Positions 18,315 through 27,188 of a stretch of 64,000 nt of DNA are shown here, in pieces. This DNA comes from CAXXIC01 sp049315325. Lineage in GTDB: Bacteria; Bacteroidota; Bacteroidia; Bacteroidales; UBA7332. Made by a program: the position numbers and the translations under genes. The notes under the pieces are model-generated. The model made no database searches. It saw only the letters and a list, made by a program, of their open reading frames with translations, and was not told the origin of the DNA. The stretch is from contig JBMOKJ010000003.1 of assembly GCA_049315325.1 (NCBI GenBank), forward strand, positions 271,760 through 335,759, written 5' to 3'. Numbering within the stretch: the first letter of the stretch is position 1; every line of letters starts with the position of its first letter.

Positions 18315-19847
18315 ATGAAAAAAATTATTTCAGTCTTTCTGTTTGGTCTTCTTCTGACAATTCCTTTGAATGGACAATCACTAAAATTAGGTGAACTATT
18401 TAACGAAGGAGCCGTACTACAAAGGAATTCAAAAATTGCAGTTTGGGGAACAAGTGCACCAAAAGCAACTGTTACTTTATTTATTCAAGACAAGCAAATT
18501 CAAACAAAAAGCAACAGTGATGGAAAATGGAGTTTAGAATTATCAAAACTCAAAGAAGGTGGACCATATTCATTGACAGTTGTTTCGGTAAAAGACACAA
18601 TTAGACTGAAAGAAGTCTATTTAGGTGAAGTTTGGATTGCAGGCGGTCAATCGAATATGGCTTTTATGCTTCAAAATTCGGATAATGGAAAGGATGAAAT
18701 TTCACAGGCAAAAAACACGAATATTAGATTTGTATTGGTTCCATTCAAAGCCTTCGATGGTGACAAAAATCGAGGAGATATGCGTTGGCGGACGGCTACT
18801 ACAGAAAATGTAGCTACAATGTCGTCAGTCGCTTATTATTTTGCAAAAGAATTGCAAGCAAAATTAAACGTTCCAATTGGTGTAATCTGTTGTTACAAAG
18901 GCGGATCTGGCGCCGAAACCTGGATGAGTCGTGAATCAATTCTGAAAAAATCAGAGACAGCCCCACTTGTCGAAAATTACGATAAAAACTACACTAAGCT
19001 TGGGAAAGAGAAATATTTTGAATTGCTTGCCAAATACAACAAGGATTTAAAGCGATATAACGATACGACTAAAGAAGGAAGAGCGAGTTTGAAAAAACCA
19101 AACGAACCGATGGGTGAACAGAACTACAATCGTCCCGGAGGTTTATACGGTACAATGTTAAATCGTGTGTTTCCTTATACTGCCAAAGGTGTGATTTGGT
19201 ATCAAGGTGAGCATAACTCCCCACATGCAGCTCAGTACCGCACGTTGTTTCCCGCCATGATAGAACAATGGCGAACTGATTTTAGAAATCCAAATCTTCC
19301 GTTCTTATTTGTGCAATTGCCAAGCTATGCTAATGCCAGTGTCAACAATAGTCCAACTTGGCCTGAACTTCGTGATGCTCAGTTGTACACGTTCAAAACC
19401 GTCAAAAACACAGGAATGGCTGTGACAATCGATCTTGGAGAAAAAACGAACATCCATCCAACACACAAAGAACCTGTTGGTAAGAGACTTTCGGCTATAG
19501 CTCTCAATCAAGTTTATGGTTTCGATAACCCTTATTCAGGACCACTCTATAAGAATGTAGAGATTAAAGGAAATCAAGCGATTGTTTCGTTCGATTTCGT
19601 TACAAATGGTTTTAAAGTTGATGGCGAATTATTGGGATTCACAATTTGTGGTGAAGATCATACATTTTTTCCAGCTAAAGCAGAAATCAAAGGAAATCAA
19701 TTGATTGTTTATGCTGGAAGTGTTCCAAAACCTGAGGCCGTTCGTTATGGCTGGGAAAACTGGACTGAAGCGAATCTTAAGAATGGTGATGGTTTTCTGG
19801 CATCTCCTTTTCGAACAGATAATTTCCCATTGATTACCGATAAATAG
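18315..19847 (+). CDS. SGNH-type sialate O-acetylesterase family protein
   Basis: Signal peptide MKKIISVFLFGLLLTIPLNGQ. The SGNH hydrolase blocks of the sialate-O-acetylesterase family (DUF303-like) are visible: block I WIAGGQSNM (Ser nucleophile), a Gly block in CCYKGGSGAETW, block III VIWYQGEHN, and a late His in NIHPTHK. The length of about 510 residues fits the family. It lies 33 bp after the esterase gene and is likely co-transcribed. The family acts on acetylated sugars generally, and sialic acid is unlikely here. Together with the upstream esterase it points to an O-acetylated polyuronate as substrate. Confidence 0.88.
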   Translation: MKKIISVFLFGLLLTIPLNGQSLKLGELFNEGAVLQRNSKIAVWGTSAPKATVTLFIQDKQIQTKSNSDGKWSLELSKLKEGGPYSLTVVSVKDTIRLKEVYLGEVWIAGGQSNMAFMLQNSDNGKDEISQAKNTNIRFVLVPFKAFDGDKNRGDMRWRTATTENVATMSSVAYYFAKELQAKLNVPIGVICCYKGGSGAETWMSRESILKKSETAPLVENYDKNYTKLGKEKYFELLAKYNKDLKRYNDTTKEGRASLKKPNEPMGEQNYNRPGGLYGTMLNRVFPYTAKGVIWYQGEHNSPHAAQYRTLFPAMIEQWRTDFRNPNLPFLFVQLPSYANASVNNSPTWPELRDAQLYTFKTVKNTGMAVTIDLGEKTNIHPTHKEPVGKRLSAIALNQVYGFDNPYSGPLYKNVEIKGNQAIVSFDFVTNGFKVDGELLGFTICGEDHTFFPAKAEIKGNQLIVYAGSVPKPEAVRYGWENWTEANLKNGDGFLASPFRTDNFPLITDK

Positions 19848-19917
19848 AGCTTGTTTCCTTTAGACAAGAGGTTTGATTTTTCCTATTACCTTTTTTTTGA
19901 GATTAACCAATTATAAT

Positions 19918-19948
19918 TTTGTGAAAACCACAAAATGTAGTAAATTTG
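19918..19948 (+). promoter_or_regulatory. Bacteroidota-type promoter, TTTG-N19-TAAATTTG
   Basis: TTTG at 19918-19921 and TAAATTTG at 19941-19948 are exactly 19 bp apart. The predicted start of transcription falls just before the operator at 19962. Confidence 0.75.
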
Positions 19949-19961
19949 AGCAACTTTTTAA

Positions 19962-19973
19962 TTGGTTGACCAA
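19962..19973. promoter_or_regulatory. Operator TTGGTTGACCAA
   Basis: Identical to the copy at 6841. It lies 13 bp after the -7 element and 35 bp before the start codon at 20009. A half-site (TTAACCAA) is at about 19904. Confidence 0.68.
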
Positions 19974-20008
19974 TAGAAAGTTTCAGTAGCATTAAGAACA
20001 AAAAATTT

Positions 20009-21181
20009 ATGAAAAAAGTCATCTTTGCCTTTTTGTTTTTCAATTTAGCATTTACTATTTTTAGTCAACCATGCATCTGGAATATTGACAAATTAAATCG
20101 AGAAAAAGAGTCTCCCACAGTAGCTTCAAGATTGATTATGAAAGAAGCAAATAGACAGCTTTCAATCGTGATATCATCGGTTATGGATAAGGAGCTTACT
20201 CCACCGAGTGGCGATAAGCACGACTATTGGAGTATGGGGCGTTATTGGTGGCCAGATCCCCAAAAAAAAGATGGATTGCCTTATATCAGAAGAGACGGGC
20301 TTGTCAATAAGGAGATAGATAAACTAGACAGAGCTCCAATGAGCATGATGTCGAAAAGTGTGACAGTTCTTTCATTGGCGTATTATCTTACTGGAAACGA
20401 GGATTATGCAGCAAAAGCGGTGCAAAACCTCCGTATTTGGTTTGTTAACAGCGATACACGAATGAACCCAAATATGAATTTCGGTCAAACAATTCTTGGA
20501 CGAAACGAAGGTCGTGGAAGAGGTGAGGGCTTAATCGACTCTTATGCTTTTGTCGAAATGTTAGATGGTTTAGAGTTGTTGAAGGAGTCTTCACGATTTA
20601 AGAAGAGTGATCAAGCAGCTATGAAGTCTTGGTTTTCAGACTATTTGCAATGGATGCTTACCTCCCCAATAGCAAACGAGGAGTATGAGGCGAAGAATAA
20701 TCACGGAACGGCATTCGATGTGCAGGTTGTACGTTATGCAACCTATGTAGGTAGAACCGATGTCGCGCTCAGATTCATCAATGAGTTTTCAAATAGACGA
20801 CTTTTTGCGCAGATAGAGCCAGATGGCAGCCAACCACTCGAGTTGGCACGAACAACGGCTTTAGGCTACTCCATTTTCAATCTCACACACATTCTCGATA
20901 TGTGTGTTATGGCAAAGGGTGTGACAGGAGTCGATCTATTCAACAAAGTATCATCTGATGGTAGAAGCGTAGACAAGGCCTTAGCTTACTTGGCGAATTT
21001 CGCAGGAAAACCGTCATCAGAATTTCCTTACAAGCAAATTAAAGAGTGGGACAAAGTACAAAAAGAGCTGTCTTGGCTTCTCTACCGAGCAGATAAACTA
21101 AGCAAAAAATCAAAATACCTGAGTTTATACTCTGCCGAGCTTCTATCTGGAGGAAAGGCAGTAGAATCACTCCTTTATTGA
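20009..21181 (+). CDS. PL38-type alginate/glucuronan lyase
   Basis: Signal peptide of about 20 residues (MKKVIFAFLFFNLAFTIFSQ). The alpha/alpha-barrel alginate lyase family (PF05426) is indicated by HDYWSMGRYWWPDP, RGRGEGLIDS, the NNHGTAFDVQ block with the family His, and LARTTALGYS. The length of 390 residues fits PL38, a family containing glucuronan and alginate lyases. Members cleave by beta-elimination, with Tyr and His in the cleft. There is no T9SS tail, so a periplasmic location is expected. It has its own promoter and operator. Whether mannuronate, guluronate or glucuronate is preferred cannot be read. Confidence 0.85.
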   Translation: MKKVIFAFLFFNLAFTIFSQPCIWNIDKLNREKESPTVASRLIMKEANRQLSIVISSVMDKELTPPSGDKHDYWSMGRYWWPDPQKKDGLPYIRRDGLVNKEIDKLDRAPMSMMSKSVTVLSLAYYLTGNEDYAAKAVQNLRIWFVNSDTRMNPNMNFGQTILGRNEGRGRGEGLIDSYAFVEMLDGLELLKESSRFKKSDQAAMKSWFSDYLQWMLTSPIANEEYEAKNNHGTAFDVQVVRYATYVGRTDVALRFINEFSNRRLFAQIEPDGSQPLELARTTALGYSIFNLTHILDMCVMAKGVTGVDLFNKVSSDGRSVDKALAYLANFAGKPSSEFPYKQIKEWDKVQKELSWLLYRADKLSKKSKYLSLYSAELLSGGKAVESLLY

Positions 21182-21261
21182 CTTTAGTGCCTGAATAAAT
21201 TTTTATTGAATGTGATGTGTTTTTTCTAGTAATAAATAGTTTGATGTAGTGTGTTTTGGAG

Positions 21262-21301
21262 AGCGGACAATGAGATTCGTTTAATTGTCCGCTTTTTTTT
21301 T
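21262..21301 (+). terminator. Rho-independent terminator
   Basis: AGCGGACAAT pairs perfectly with ATTGTCCGCT and is followed by T8. It ends 12 bp before the PL6 start codon, so the PL6 gene must have its own promoter or rely on read-through. Confidence 0.9.
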
Positions 21302-21312
21302 GAATCTAAGCA

Positions 21313-23031
21313 ATGAAACATTTTTTGATTAGTTTTTTATTTTCGATTTCGATTCTCTTTGCTCATGCAAATAGAATTATCTTGACATCTGTCTCCCAGA
21401 TAAACAGTGGGAAATGGTTGGCTGGTGATACTATTGTGCTGAAAAACAATACATACACAGATCAGTCGATTCTTATTAAAGGTGATGGCACTGCTGCGAA
21501 TCCCATCGTTTTATCAGCAGAAACAGCTGGAAAGGTTTTTCTAACTGGAACTTCTCATATCGGAATTTCTGGTCAATACGTTGAGGTTTCGGGTCTGTTT
21601 TTCAAAAATGGTAATTTGAGTGGCTCAGAAATTGTTGCTTTTCGCACCTCATCAACTGTATTTGCAGATCATTGTCGATTGACAAATTGTGCAATTGTCG
21701 ATTGCAATCCAGCCGACAGTGCTGTTGACAGCAAGTGGGTATCGCTATATGGCGCCAATAACAAGGTGGACCGTTGCTCTTTTCAGAATAAAACAAACTC
21801 CGGAACGCTTATGGTTGTTTGGCTTCAGACTGGAATAACTCCAAATCACATCATCAATCAAAATTATTTCGGTTATCGTAATGCAAATGTTGATTCTACA
21901 GGATCTGAACTCAACGGACAAGAGATTATTCGCGTAGGGGATAGCTCAACTTCGATGCAAACTGCCGGTGTGAGTGTTACAAACAATATTTTTGAGCATT
22001 GTAACGGTGAAATTGAAATTATCTCCAATAAATCGTGTGGAAACTACTACTCAAATAACCTCTTTTTGGAGTGCAAAGGGATGCTGACCCTTCGACATGG
22101 AAATAGTTGTACCGTTGATGGTAACTACTTTATTGGAAATGGAGTTGCTAACACAGGTGGAGTTCGCATCATTGGTGAAAATCATAAAGTCTACAACAAT
22201 TATTTTGAGAATCTCACTGGGACAAACTATAGATCGGCTCTCTGCATCGTACGAGGGAAAGAAAACTCGGCACTTAACGAATATTTTCAAGTGAAAAACG
22301 CATTGGTTGCGTTCAACACAATGGTCAATTGTGCTCAGGCGTTTATTATCAACTACAACAGCAGCACAACCTGCACCTTACCTCCAATAGGTACGACTAT
22401 TGCTCATAATCACATATTTAACACGTCTGCTTCATCGGTAAATGTAACCATCGCCCAAACGAATCCATTGATGGATGTAGTTTGGAAAAACAATGTGATG
22501 AATCAGGGTAAATACGTTGATTTTCCTTATACTTCAGCGCAGGTTATTACGGGTAAGAATGCTAAAATGGTTCAGGGTTCTACCATTCCCCCAATATTTG
22601 AACCCACATCAGGTTCAGCACTCTCTACCTATTCCACTAATAATTTTCCTGAAATTTCAGTTGATTTACGTGGCCGTTCACGTGTTTTGCCACCGAAAAT
22701 TCCTGGAGCAAGTCAGATAAATGGAACCACTACCCGAATTACACCGTTGAGAAACTCTGTAGGTGCATCTTTTTTCGACAATGGAGTCACATCCATAAAA
22801 ACGGTTCCATATTCTTCCAAAATGCAGGCTTCAGTTGCTCACCAATTTCTAACTGTAGCAACTTCAAAATCTGGCGTGATTACACTTTATTCAGTCGCTG
22901 GAATTCCGATTTTTAGTGAATTTATTCAAGAAGGAATTTTTACAAAATACATTGAAAGCAAAGGGATTTATTTTCTCTCATATAAAGAATCAGGAGGTTC
23001 TTTTATGTTAAAGAAGATTTTGGTTTGGTAA
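21313..23031 (+). CDS. PL6 alginate lyase (chondroitinase-B fold) with T9SS-like tail
   Basis: Signal peptide MKHFLISFLFSISILFAHA. A right-handed beta-helix of the PL6 family follows, with LTSVSQINSGKWLAGDTIVLKN as the typical start (quoted in part) and KWVSLYG and NQNYFGYR inside. The catalytic Lys (about K240, in SNKSCGN) and Arg (about R261, in LRHGN) are 21 residues apart, the same spacing as in characterised PL6 enzymes. The last 80 residues form a sorting-domain-like module (ITLYSVAG, KGIYFLSY). PL6 enzymes cut alginate, often at polyG or MG stretches. This is the strongest single pointer to alginate as substrate. Confidence 0.9.
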   Translation: MKHFLISFLFSISILFAHANRIILTSVSQINSGKWLAGDTIVLKNNTYTDQSILIKGDGTAANPIVLSAETAGKVFLTGTSHIGISGQYVEVSGLFFKNGNLSGSEIVAFRTSSTVFADHCRLTNCAIVDCNPADSAVDSKWVSLYGANNKVDRCSFQNKTNSGTLMVVWLQTGITPNHIINQNYFGYRNANVDSTGSELNGQEIIRVGDSSTSMQTAGVSVTNNIFEHCNGEIEIISNKSCGNYYSNNLFLECKGMLTLRHGNSCTVDGNYFIGNGVANTGGVRIIGENHKVYNNYFENLTGTNYRSALCIVRGKENSALNEYFQVKNALVAFNTMVNCAQAFIINYNSSTTCTLPPIGTTIAHNHIFNTSASSVNVTIAQTNPLMDVVWKNNVMNQGKYVDFPYTSAQVITGKNAKMVQGSTIPPIFEPTSGSALSTYSTNNFPEISVDLRGRSRVLPPKIPGASQINGTTTRITPLRNSVGASFFDNGVTSIKTVPYSSKMQASVAHQFLTVATSKSGVITLYSVAGIPIFSEFIQEGIFTKYIESKGIYFLSYKESGGSFMLKKILVW

Positions 23032-23110
23032 ATATTTTGTTCAAAATTAGTTGTGAATAATAGCATAGATAAGCTATATATAGAGAGAAATAACATTTTA
23101 ATGGTTTAAC

Positions 23111-23141
23111 TTGGTAAGCCAACTTGGTTTCGTTACTTTTG
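23111..23141 (+). promoter_or_regulatory. Operator-like TTGGTAAGCCAA with -7 element TACTTTTG
   Basis: TTGGTAAGCCAA at 23111-23122 differs from the operator consensus in one half. TACTTTTG (23134-23141) matches TAnnTTTG. The position 19 bp upstream of it falls on TTGG at 23111-23114, so the operator would cover the -33 element rather than the -7. Confidence 0.5.
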
Positions 23142-23184
23142 TAGAGTAATCTAACTTAAATAGGTTAAATCAAACAAAAATCTA

Positions 23185-25395
23185 ATGAAAACACAAAGAG
23201 TATTTCTAATAGTTGTAGGAATATTTTTCCTATCATCGTCGTTAGCTTTAGCGAATCAGCACCCTAGTCTGATGTTGACTCCAGTTGGTGTAGCCGAAAT
23301 CAAAGCTTCACTTGGTAAGTATCTAGCTTTCGACAAAGCAATTGCGGAACTAAAGATTGTTGCCGATGCTGCTCTCAGGTCTGAAATCGTAGTACCTATA
23401 CCTAAAGATGGCGGTGGTGGTTATACTCACGAAAAGCATAAAAACAATTACTACGAAATGAATGCTGCAGGCATCCTTTTCCAAATCACTGGGGAGGTGA
23501 AATATGCCCAGTTTGTCCGAAATGTGTTGATGAAATACGCTGAGATGTATCCTTCGCTGCCTTTGCATCCAGCTGCACGATCAGAGTCACAAGGCAAACT
23601 CTTTTGGCAAACTCTCAACGAAGCAGTGTGGCTTGTGCACACATCTATCGCTTACGATTGTGTCTACAACTCAATTTCTGTGAAAGATAGAGAGTATATT
23701 GAGAATAATCTTTTCCATCCCATTGCTGATTTTCTATCGGATGGGAATCCAAAGAATTACGCTACATTCAATCGGATGCACAACCATGGAACGTGGTCTG
23801 AAGCCGCCGTGGGAATGATTGGTTATGTGATGAACGACAAAGAATTAGTCGAAAAATCATTGTATGGATCAAAAAAAGATGGCAAAACAGGCTTTATCAA
23901 GCAGTTGGATACGATGTTTTCGGCTGATGGATATTTTACGGAAGGGCCTTATTATCAAAGGTATGCGATTTGGCCGTTTATGACATTCGCGCAAGCAATA
24001 GATAATAACCAACCGGAGTTAAAGGTCTTTGATCGACGTGACAAGATTTTGCAAAAAGCAGTAATGGCTTTGATTCAATGCTCCTACAACGGTCAAATAT
24101 TCTATATGAATGATGCTTTGACGAAAACCTTTAAAACACAAGAAATTGTGTATGCAATTGATATAGCATTCAAAAATAATCCATCAAATCTTCAACTTCT
24201 CGATATTGCTGCTCAACAGCAAAATTTTGTAGTTTCTGATGCGGGTTTAGCAACAGCTAAAGCACTAAATGCAGGCAAGATAGATCCATTTCAGTACCAT
24301 TCGCTTTACTTGCGGGATGGTGCAAAAAATGACGAAGGTGGTTTGACTGTTTTTAGAAATGGTGAGAGAAACAGCGAAACTTGCCTCACCTTTAAAGCTA
24401 CTGCTCACGGTTTGTCGCATGGACACTACGACAAATTGTCTATTTGTCTTTTTGATAATGGGAATCCCATCCTTGCGGATTATGGCGCTGCACGATTTTT
24501 GAATATTGAACCCAAAAGCGGCGGTGGCTACACCAAAGAGAATTACACTTGGGCCATGCAGACGATTGCGCACAATACTGTTACTATCGACGAAACAAGT
24601 CATTTCGATGCAGATATCAAAACGTCTTCGCGTTTCCATTCAGACATAAATTACAGCGATTTTAAGAACGTCGATGTTCAGGTCGTTTCAGGCTCCGACA
24701 ACAATGCTTATCTAGGAGCATTGATGCATCGTACCTCAGCACTTGTGAAAGTAAAAGCCTTCGAATTTCCGATTGTGATTGATTTGTTTAGAGTGACATC
24801 AGATTCAGCACACACATTTGATTTACCCTTTTATTACAAGGGTCAAATGATAAGTACAAATTTCGAGTACAAGAAAAATACGAACACACTGAAAGCGTTA
24901 GGAGATAAAAACGGATACCAACACCTTTGGCTCGAATCTGTAAGTAAAACCGATAAACTAAATAGCTGTTTTACATGGCTGAATGATAACCGTTTTTATA
25001 GCATTACCACTTTGACAGACTCGAATTCGGAGCTTTATTTGACTCGTATTGGCGCTGGAGATCAAGACTTTAACCTGCGAAATGATGCCGCATTTATGAT
25101 TCGGCAATCTAACCGTATTTCGCACACTTTTGCCTCAGTAATCGAACCACACGGACTTTATGATTTGAATAAAGAGGTGACTGCTGGCTTTGATTCTTTT
25201 GTTTCTAAAATCGAACTTTTAAGAGACGATGAAAATTTTTCAGCTTTGAAAATTATAGCCAAAAATGGGTCGACTTACATTTTTGTTACGGTCAACAGCG
25301 ATTTTGGTGAAACAAAGAATCGAGTGATGAGCTACAGAGGAAAAAAAATGACGTTTACTGGAAATTACTATTTTGGAGAATTAACAAACAAATGA
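23185..25395 (+). CDS. PL17 oligoalginate lyase
   Basis: Signal peptide of about 23 residues. The N-terminal alginate-lyase alpha/alpha-toroid is followed by a heparinase II/III-like beta-sandwich (about 390-736, with HGLSHGHYDKLSICLF). Catalytic candidates are His201 in MHNHGTW and the Tyr pair 256-257 in GPYYQRY; a Tyr/His pair serves as acid and base in characterised PL17 enzymes. The length of 736 residues is normal. PL17 enzymes act mainly from the chain end and release unsaturated monouronate, the substrate of the cupin encoded next. The 117 bp up to the cupin gene contain the leader repeat. Confidence 0.92.
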   Translation: MKTQRVFLIVVGIFFLSSSLALANQHPSLMLTPVGVAEIKASLGKYLAFDKAIAELKIVADAALRSEIVVPIPKDGGGGYTHEKHKNNYYEMNAAGILFQITGEVKYAQFVRNVLMKYAEMYPSLPLHPAARSESQGKLFWQTLNEAVWLVHTSIAYDCVYNSISVKDREYIENNLFHPIADFLSDGNPKNYATFNRMHNHGTWSEAAVGMIGYVMNDKELVEKSLYGSKKDGKTGFIKQLDTMFSADGYFTEGPYYQRYAIWPFMTFAQAIDNNQPELKVFDRRDKILQKAVMALIQCSYNGQIFYMNDALTKTFKTQEIVYAIDIAFKNNPSNLQLLDIAAQQQNFVVSDAGLATAKALNAGKIDPFQYHSLYLRDGAKNDEGGLTVFRNGERNSETCLTFKATAHGLSHGHYDKLSICLFDNGNPILADYGAARFLNIEPKSGGGYTKENYTWAMQTIAHNTVTIDETSHFDADIKTSSRFHSDINYSDFKNVDVQVVSGSDNNAYLGALMHRTSALVKVKAFEFPIVIDLFRVTSDSAHTFDLPFYYKGQMISTNFEYKKNTNTLKALGDKNGYQHLWLESVSKTDKLNSCFTWLNDNRFYSITTLTDSNSELYLTRIGAGDQDFNLRNDAAFMIRQSNRISHTFASVIEPHGLYDLNKEVTAGFDSFVSKIELLRDDENFSALKIIAKNGSTYIFVTVNSDFGETKNRVMSYRGKKMTFTGNYYFGELTNK

Positions 25396-25401
25396 TACAA
25401 A

Positions 25402-25519
25402 CATGAAACGAGCACCACAAATAAGTATTGACACACAAGGTAATTGAAAATCAACGGAGTTAATGTTTATGTGCGAGTTCCATCTGACAATTAAAATCAA
25501 AATTATAAACAGATGAAAA
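25402..25519 (+). repeat. Leader repeat, copy B
   Basis: A close copy of 2083-2180 with about 20 extra bases (around 25441-25460). It starts 7 bp after the PL17 stop and runs into the start codon of the cupin gene. Confidence 0.75.
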
Positions 25520-25854
25520 CAAACAGCGAAAATTATTTAATGGGCTTAGAGCTTCCATGGGAAGATGTTGGAGGCGGTCTTTCTCGTCAACTTTTAGGTT
25601 TCGACGGACAACTGATGTTGGTGAAAATCAAATTTGAAAAAGGTGGAATCGGGTATGTTCATCAGCATTTTCATTCTCAAACTTCTTACGTGGTGAGTGG
25701 TGTTTTTGAAGCCAATATCAAAGGTGAGAAGCGAATCATTAAAGCAGGTGACGGCTTTTATGTTGAGCCTAACGCTTCACACGGCGTAGTTTGCCTCGAA
25801 GAAGGCATCTTAATCGACGGATTCAGTCCTGCTCGTCAGGATTTTCTGAAATAA
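25513..25854 (+). CDS. kdgF: KdgF-like cupin (unsaturated uronate linearisation)
   Basis: A small cupin of 113 residues with the metal-binding pattern HQHFHSQTSYVVSGVFE and a later His in NASHGVV. KdgF converts 4,5-unsaturated monouronates from pectin or alginate into the linear keto form (DEH for alginate). Length and motif spacing fit this family. It sits between the PL17 lyase, which makes the substrate, and the transporter and reductase. No signal peptide is seen, so it should be cytoplasmic. Other small cupins share this fold, but context strongly favours KdgF. Confidence 0.85.
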   Translation: MKTNSENYLMGLELPWEDVGGGLSRQLLGFDGQLMLVKIKFEKGGIGYVHQHFHSQTSYVVSGVFEANIKGEKRIIKAGDGFYVEPNASHGVVCLEEGILIDGFSPARQDFLK

Positions 25855-25864
25855 CAGATTGCTG

Positions 25865-27163
25865 ATGAAAGTAAATGGACTCCGATGGTGGATTATCAGT
25901 TTAATTGTACTGGTCACTATCATTAACTACCTCGATAGAAATACCCTAGCCATCATGTGGCAGGGCATTGTAGGCGATTTGAAACTCATTCCAACAAACC
26001 TTTCGCCCGAGGAGTACTCGCAAAAATCAAAAGAACTCTATTCGTACATTTATATGTTCTTTATGGTTGCGTATGGCATTAGTCAGATTTTGTCGGGTAA
26101 ACTTTACGATAAAATCGGAACACGTCGCGGTTTTGTAGTGTCGGTAGCTCTTTGGGCTGTAGCCGATGCTTGTACTTCGTTTGCCAAAGGACTCTTTTCG
26201 TTGGGATTTTTTCGCACGTTACTTGGTTTAGGCGAAGCCGGGCCGTGGCCAGGAGCCACCAAAAGCAATGCAGAATGGTTTCCTCAGAAAGAGCGAGCTT
26301 TTGCTCAAGGACTTTTTGGTGCAGGAGCATCCATAGGGGCAATATTTTCGCCAATTATCATTGCATTACTGTACACCGCATTTGGGTGGAAAATGACTTT
26401 TGTGGTTGTCGGTTTAATTGGTCTTCTTTGGTTGATTCCATGGTTGATAATCAACAAAAAAGGACCAAAAAATCACCCGTGGATTACACCCGAAGAGCAA
26501 AAATATATTCTTGATGGTCAACCAGAATCTAAACTTCTGATGGACGAAAAACCATTAACTGTTGGTCAGTTGCTGAAGAATAAAAAGAGTTATTCCATTA
26601 TAGTTGGGCGGTTTTTCCTCGATCCAGTTTGGTGGATGTTTGTGGCTTGGTTACCAATTTATCTGCTCGATGTCTACAAATTTGACATTAAAAGCATTGG
26701 AATGACAGCTTGGGTGCCCTATGTGGGAGCTATGATTGGTAGTATAGCCGGTGGTACCTATTCTAGCGCAATGATAAAACGTGGAAAATCCGTCAACTTT
26801 GCCCGTAAGTCTGCTTTAATTATAGGTGGAACAATCATGTTGCCCTCGTTGATTACAACTGCATTTGTTTCTGATGCAATTTTAGCTGTTTCGTTGATGG
26901 CTATTATCCTCTGTGGATTTCAGTTTTGCATAGGTAATATTCAGACATTGGCTTCTGATCTTTTCACTGGAAAAACGGTTGGAACAATGGCTGGACTTGG
27001 TGGTGCAGCGGCTACTTTCGGTGTTATACTCACCATGTTAATGGTTCCTTACCTTACTAAAGGTGGAAATTGGCTTCCTTTTTTCGTGTTGGGTGCGGTG
27101 TTGGTTCCCCTTTCTATCGGCTCAGTTTATCTGTTTGGTGGTAAGATAGAGACGCAAGATTAA
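25865..27163 (+). CDS. MFS hexuronate/uronate transporter
   Basis: The start at ATG 25865 is preferred to an upstream TTG; it lies 10 bp after the cupin stop. About twelve hydrophobic segments are visible, with NYLDRNTLAIMW in helix 1 and GKLYDKIGTRRGF as the loop 2-3 motif, typical of the anion:cation symporter group (hexuronate and galactonate transporters). GLGEAGPWPGATKSNAEWFP is the conserved helix 4-5 region. It probably brings unsaturated monouronate or its linear form across the inner membrane. The substrate is inferred from context. Confidence 0.9.
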   Translation: MKVNGLRWWIISLIVLVTIINYLDRNTLAIMWQGIVGDLKLIPTNLSPEEYSQKSKELYSYIYMFFMVAYGISQILSGKLYDKIGTRRGFVVSVALWAVADACTSFAKGLFSLGFFRTLLGLGEAGPWPGATKSNAEWFPQKERAFAQGLFGAGASIGAIFSPIIIALLYTAFGWKMTFVVVGLIGLLWLIPWLIINKKGPKNHPWITPEEQKYILDGQPESKLLMDEKPLTVGQLLKNKKSYSIIVGRFFLDPVWWMFVAWLPIYLLDVYKFDIKSIGMTAWVPYVGAMIGSIAGGTYSSAMIKRGKSVNFARKSALIIGGTIMLPSLITTAFVSDAILAVSLMAIILCGFQFCIGNIQTLASDLFTGKTVGTMAGLGGAAATFGVILTMLMVPYLTKGGNWLPFFVLGAVLVPLSIGSVYLFGGKIETQD

Positions 27164-27188
27164 ATTGTTCAAATAAAAGATATTCGAA

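Noticed and set aside
25403..25447. Conserved leader peptide starting MKRAPQ in the repeated leader
   Set aside because: The copy at 2083 has a stop after five codons, so the peptide is not conserved.
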